The translations under genes were made by a program, and so were the position numbers. DNA of 64,000 bases, from NCBI GenBank assembly GCA_013399895.1, contig VXBA01005855.1, positions 24,444 through 88,443 on the forward strand, written 5' to 3'. Positions 61,186-64,000 of the stretch are shown piece after piece. Within the stretch, counting starts at the first letter, position 1. The number at the start of each line of letters is the position of its first letter. The notes under the pieces were generated by a model, which did no database searches, was not told the DNA's origin, and worked only from the letters and a program-made list of their open reading frames with translations. The stretch is from Serilophus lunatus (lineage: Eukaryota > Chordata > Aves > Passeriformes > Eurylaimidae).

Positions 61186-61210
61186 TTTTTTTTTTTTTTT
61201 NTTTTTTTTT
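61186..61210. repeat. Poly-T tract with ambiguous base
   Basis: About 25 T with an N at 61201. The true length is uncertain at the unresolved base. Confidence 0.9.
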
Positions 61211-64000
61211 AACTGACAAGCCTGCTTTCCTGCCTTGCCTGTTTTGGAAATCCAAATGGATCTCCTTACAGCTTTAGTGTCTTCCAGCACCTCCTACTCC
61301 GGAAATCCCACATGCCTTCAAGTGATGCTGTTGACTTGCTTTCCTTATAAGGATTAACCAGTTATGGAACCTGTTGCTTTACTTTTCATAATAAGATAGG
61401 AGCCACTTACAGCCAGCGGATCCCCCACTGTTTTAAATGGCACCTGGTGCCTGGGCTCCCCTTCCTTCCACCTCATTTCTGAAACAGGAAACCTAAATGC
61501 TGCTGGAAACTCCTTGCAACGACTGGCATGGAAAAAAATGCAAAATAACTTCATTGTATACAAGCTTCATGAACTGAGAGTGAGATCCACCTTCACAAGT
61601 CCATGCAGGGCTTTGAAAGTGGGGAGTACAACTAATGTTTGAAAAGGAGACAGAAAGCAGGGAGCTATAGAAAAGAATGACATTGTCAAAAGACTACAGC
61701 AAAAGAGGGGGTTTGCAGCACTGTTTTACTGCCTTACAAACCTGAGAAAGCTGAGCAATGTGATCCATGTGAAATGGGAGCGGGAAACTAGTTCTACTGT
61801 GAAGGGCTTCAAAGTCTTCCAAAGAGTTAAGGTGTTTGAAACAGGTTATTGAGTTTCTGTGCTCATCCCAGCCACAACACAGAAGTAATATAAAAATGTA
61901 GAGGTGACTTGTTTTCTAGTCTGAATCAGAGCCAAGACTTAAAAGAATGTTTTCAGAGTTTAAGTCGCTGGTCACTGGCCGGCTAATAGAAATGAACAAA
62001 GTACCAGAAAGCTGTTTTGCAAGTACTTGTTTGACTTTGAAAATCAAACTTGATTTAGTTCAATACTGTATTCTTTCATCTCATAACATTCAAACGCTTA
62101 AGTTGCACTGGTGAGGATATGCAGAAAGAGCAGGGTTCAAGCTCAGATATTTAACTGACCAATTTAAATCTTGCTTTTATCCATCCTAAATTCACAGCTT
62201 GCTTATAGCACATGAACTGTATTATAATTGCTGAGGGTTTGTTTTTTTTTCATTTAATAAAATTGCTGAATCTACAAGAAAGTAACGCAATTGGTGCTGG
62301 TGCTATCTAGCTCTAATTTGGATGATGACTGGGAAAATCCCCGTCACCTGGAGCAAGTAAAAGGAGCTTGACTGATACATTGCCTAGCTGCTGCAGTAGT
62401 GTTTGAAATTCTTAGCTGGCCTGTTAGCAAGCACTCTCATTATGCTTCATGTTATGCAAGACAGTAAGAGGATCTTGCAGACCAAAGAGTTGTACAACAT
62501 AGATTGTTTTATGGGGATTCTGGAAAACACAAGTAATGTTAGTAGTATGCAAATGCAGACTTGGCAAAGTGTGACTTTGTGAAGGGCAAAAAAAAGTGAT
62601 CTTCAGGTAAAACTAAGGAGTTAGTGCAACATCAGAAGTTGTAGCAGAAGGCAAAGTTATTGAAATATGTGGAAAGATAAAATATGAGGAGAGGCAAGTT
62701 TGCCAGCTGATGTGTTTCCCTATCAAGCTAGGAGATTGCATGAATGGGACAACCCATCAGTGAGAGATCAGCAAAGTGAAAATAAAATCCAGAGGCTTGT
62801 TTCCAGCACTGGTGATTCTTCTCAACAGTTTCTTTCCAGCTACAGCTTCTGTTCTCTCCATGTAAGGAGTTGATGGACCCAATATCCAAGTTATAGCCTC
62901 ATGAGATGACGATGGAGGTATATACAGAAGACATCATCATGCATAGGAAAATATTGTCTTTCCCTGCTCAAGTGGTGTCCTAGACTTGTGCTGATCTACA
63001 GTACATTGTTTTGAGGCAGACATTTTTATGGAATTCTTTGGTTCCCTATTGCTCGACACAAAGCCTAAGTTTGTCACTTTGAGCATCTCTGTTGCTATAG
63101 TGTAACTAATAATAGTACCAGTGTAAAATAAATAGTAATATGGGGCTCAATGTCTGAGGAGAATTATTTTGTTAATTGCATGGTAAAGGTGTCACAGTGA
63201 GCATAATTTCAACTTTGACTTTTGCCCTCTCTGCAGTACATCTTTAAATGTTGGAAATCAGAAGAAAAATGCATAGCTTGGATAAAACAACAAATGCAAT
63301 TAGTTATATTGGAACAGGGGTGAGGAGTGGAGTTCACACCCAGCCTTCAAGAGCATTACCCCAGGCCATCCAAAATCACAGCAGCAGATAGAAAATATAT
63401 GTGGTCATCTGGGATTATTTTTATTTGCCTTCTGGTTTTAAAGTCTTGGTGTGGAGACTTCCTGTTTGCATTGACTTCATATCTTCAAGCTTCTCTCTGG
63501 AGTCAAGACAGATAGAAACTTGGATTCTCACTAGCAAAAAAAAAAAAGAAATGGAAATTCACATGCAACCTTGGTACCAACCACTGGATTTTCATGGAAA
63601 TCTCCAAATAGCAGGAGACTTCTGATAGACTCTTGAGATTTTTTTGCTGCTGCAAAAACTGCAAGATTTTCCCAGAAGTGAGGACTGTAATCTGTTTCTC
63701 CTTTCATCTCTATAGCTCATTTGATCCCATCAGCTTCCAAAATGTCTGTTAATTAAAAAAAATCTGCTTTCATCTTACCCTTTATTCTCCAGAAAAATGA
63801 ATGGATGCGTCTGAACAGGAAAGGAGAGAAATTCCTCCATCTTCTTTATTGTGGTACCTTGGCTGAACAGCTCTGTGGCATTTAAACTAATTTATGAGAC
63901 CTCCTTTTCCACTGCAAATGATCCCCAGCTTTACAGAGATTTTTGAACTTTTAGAAAGAAAAGTTGGAATGCCAAACTTACTAACATTTCTTTTAACATC

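Larger units (their letters stand above)
58157..64000. other. AT-rich non-coding stretch
   Basis: No gene or interspersed repeat was recognised in the last 5.8 kb. Contents are a T22 run (60627-60648), a T run of about 25 with an N at 61201 (61186-61210), and a moderately GC-richer patch (59860-60140) with a 103-codon plus frame that matches no family I know. Confidence 0.5.

Overview
The window looks like nuclear DNA from a songbird (passerine). It is AT-rich, and I found no recognisable host protein-coding gene, CpG-island promoter, functional RNA gene, CRISPR array or prokaryotic feature. The organism call rests on the repeats. CR1 LINE copies occur on both strands. One short insertion carries a tRNA-Ile-like head joined to a CR1 tail, the layout of the passerine SINE TguSINE1. 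Several avian-type retroviral LTRs are present. The setting is best read as an intergenic desert or a very large intron. Small host exons cannot be excluded by eye.

Layout. Bases 1-35,360 are mostly plain AT-rich DNA. They hold one ERVL-like LTR (843-1851, minus), a CR1 copy with an open C-terminal ORF2 segment (about 4022-4853, plus), a short CR1 tail (7165-7202), and simple repeats. Bases 35,360-58,150 are repeat-dense. In order they hold an LTR (35363-36815, plus), CR1 (37.6-38.0 kb, minus), the SINE-like element (38.3-38.4 kb), an LTR (40683-41794, minus), CR1 fragments (42.5, 43.9 and 44.6-45.2 kb), a 330-bp purine tract (46.0-46.3 kb), LTRs at 46660-47136 and 47289-48782 (both plus), CR1 fragments (49.6 and 50.9-51.3 kb), a long CR1 copy (54.72-56.68 kb, minus) split by a 337-bp LTR with a 6-bp target-site duplication, and a 1.08-kb LTR with long terminal inverted repeats (57076-58151, minus). 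Bases 58,150-64,000 are again plain AT-rich DNA.

How the parts relate. The coding traces are pieces of CR1 ORF2: the reverse transcriptase (RT) core at 56.7-55.8 kb, and C-terminal parts at 4.0-4.8, 37.7-38.0 and 54.8-55.5 kb. Each CR1 copy I examined is 5'-truncated or otherwise incomplete. The longest RT frame has lost a catalytic aspartate. All LTRs look solitary, with no primer-binding site or gag/pol next to them. The SINE probably depended on CR1 enzymes, because its tail imitates the CR1 3' end. Three LTRs (0.8, 35.4 and 47.3 kb) share landmarks at both ends and appear to be one family. I did not find a convincing new biological system. The points most worth checking are the nested LTR-in-CR1 insertion, the SINE, the shared LTR family, the purine tract, and a duplicated 16-bp octamer motif at 53.6/53.9 kb that may mark a non-coding regulatory element.
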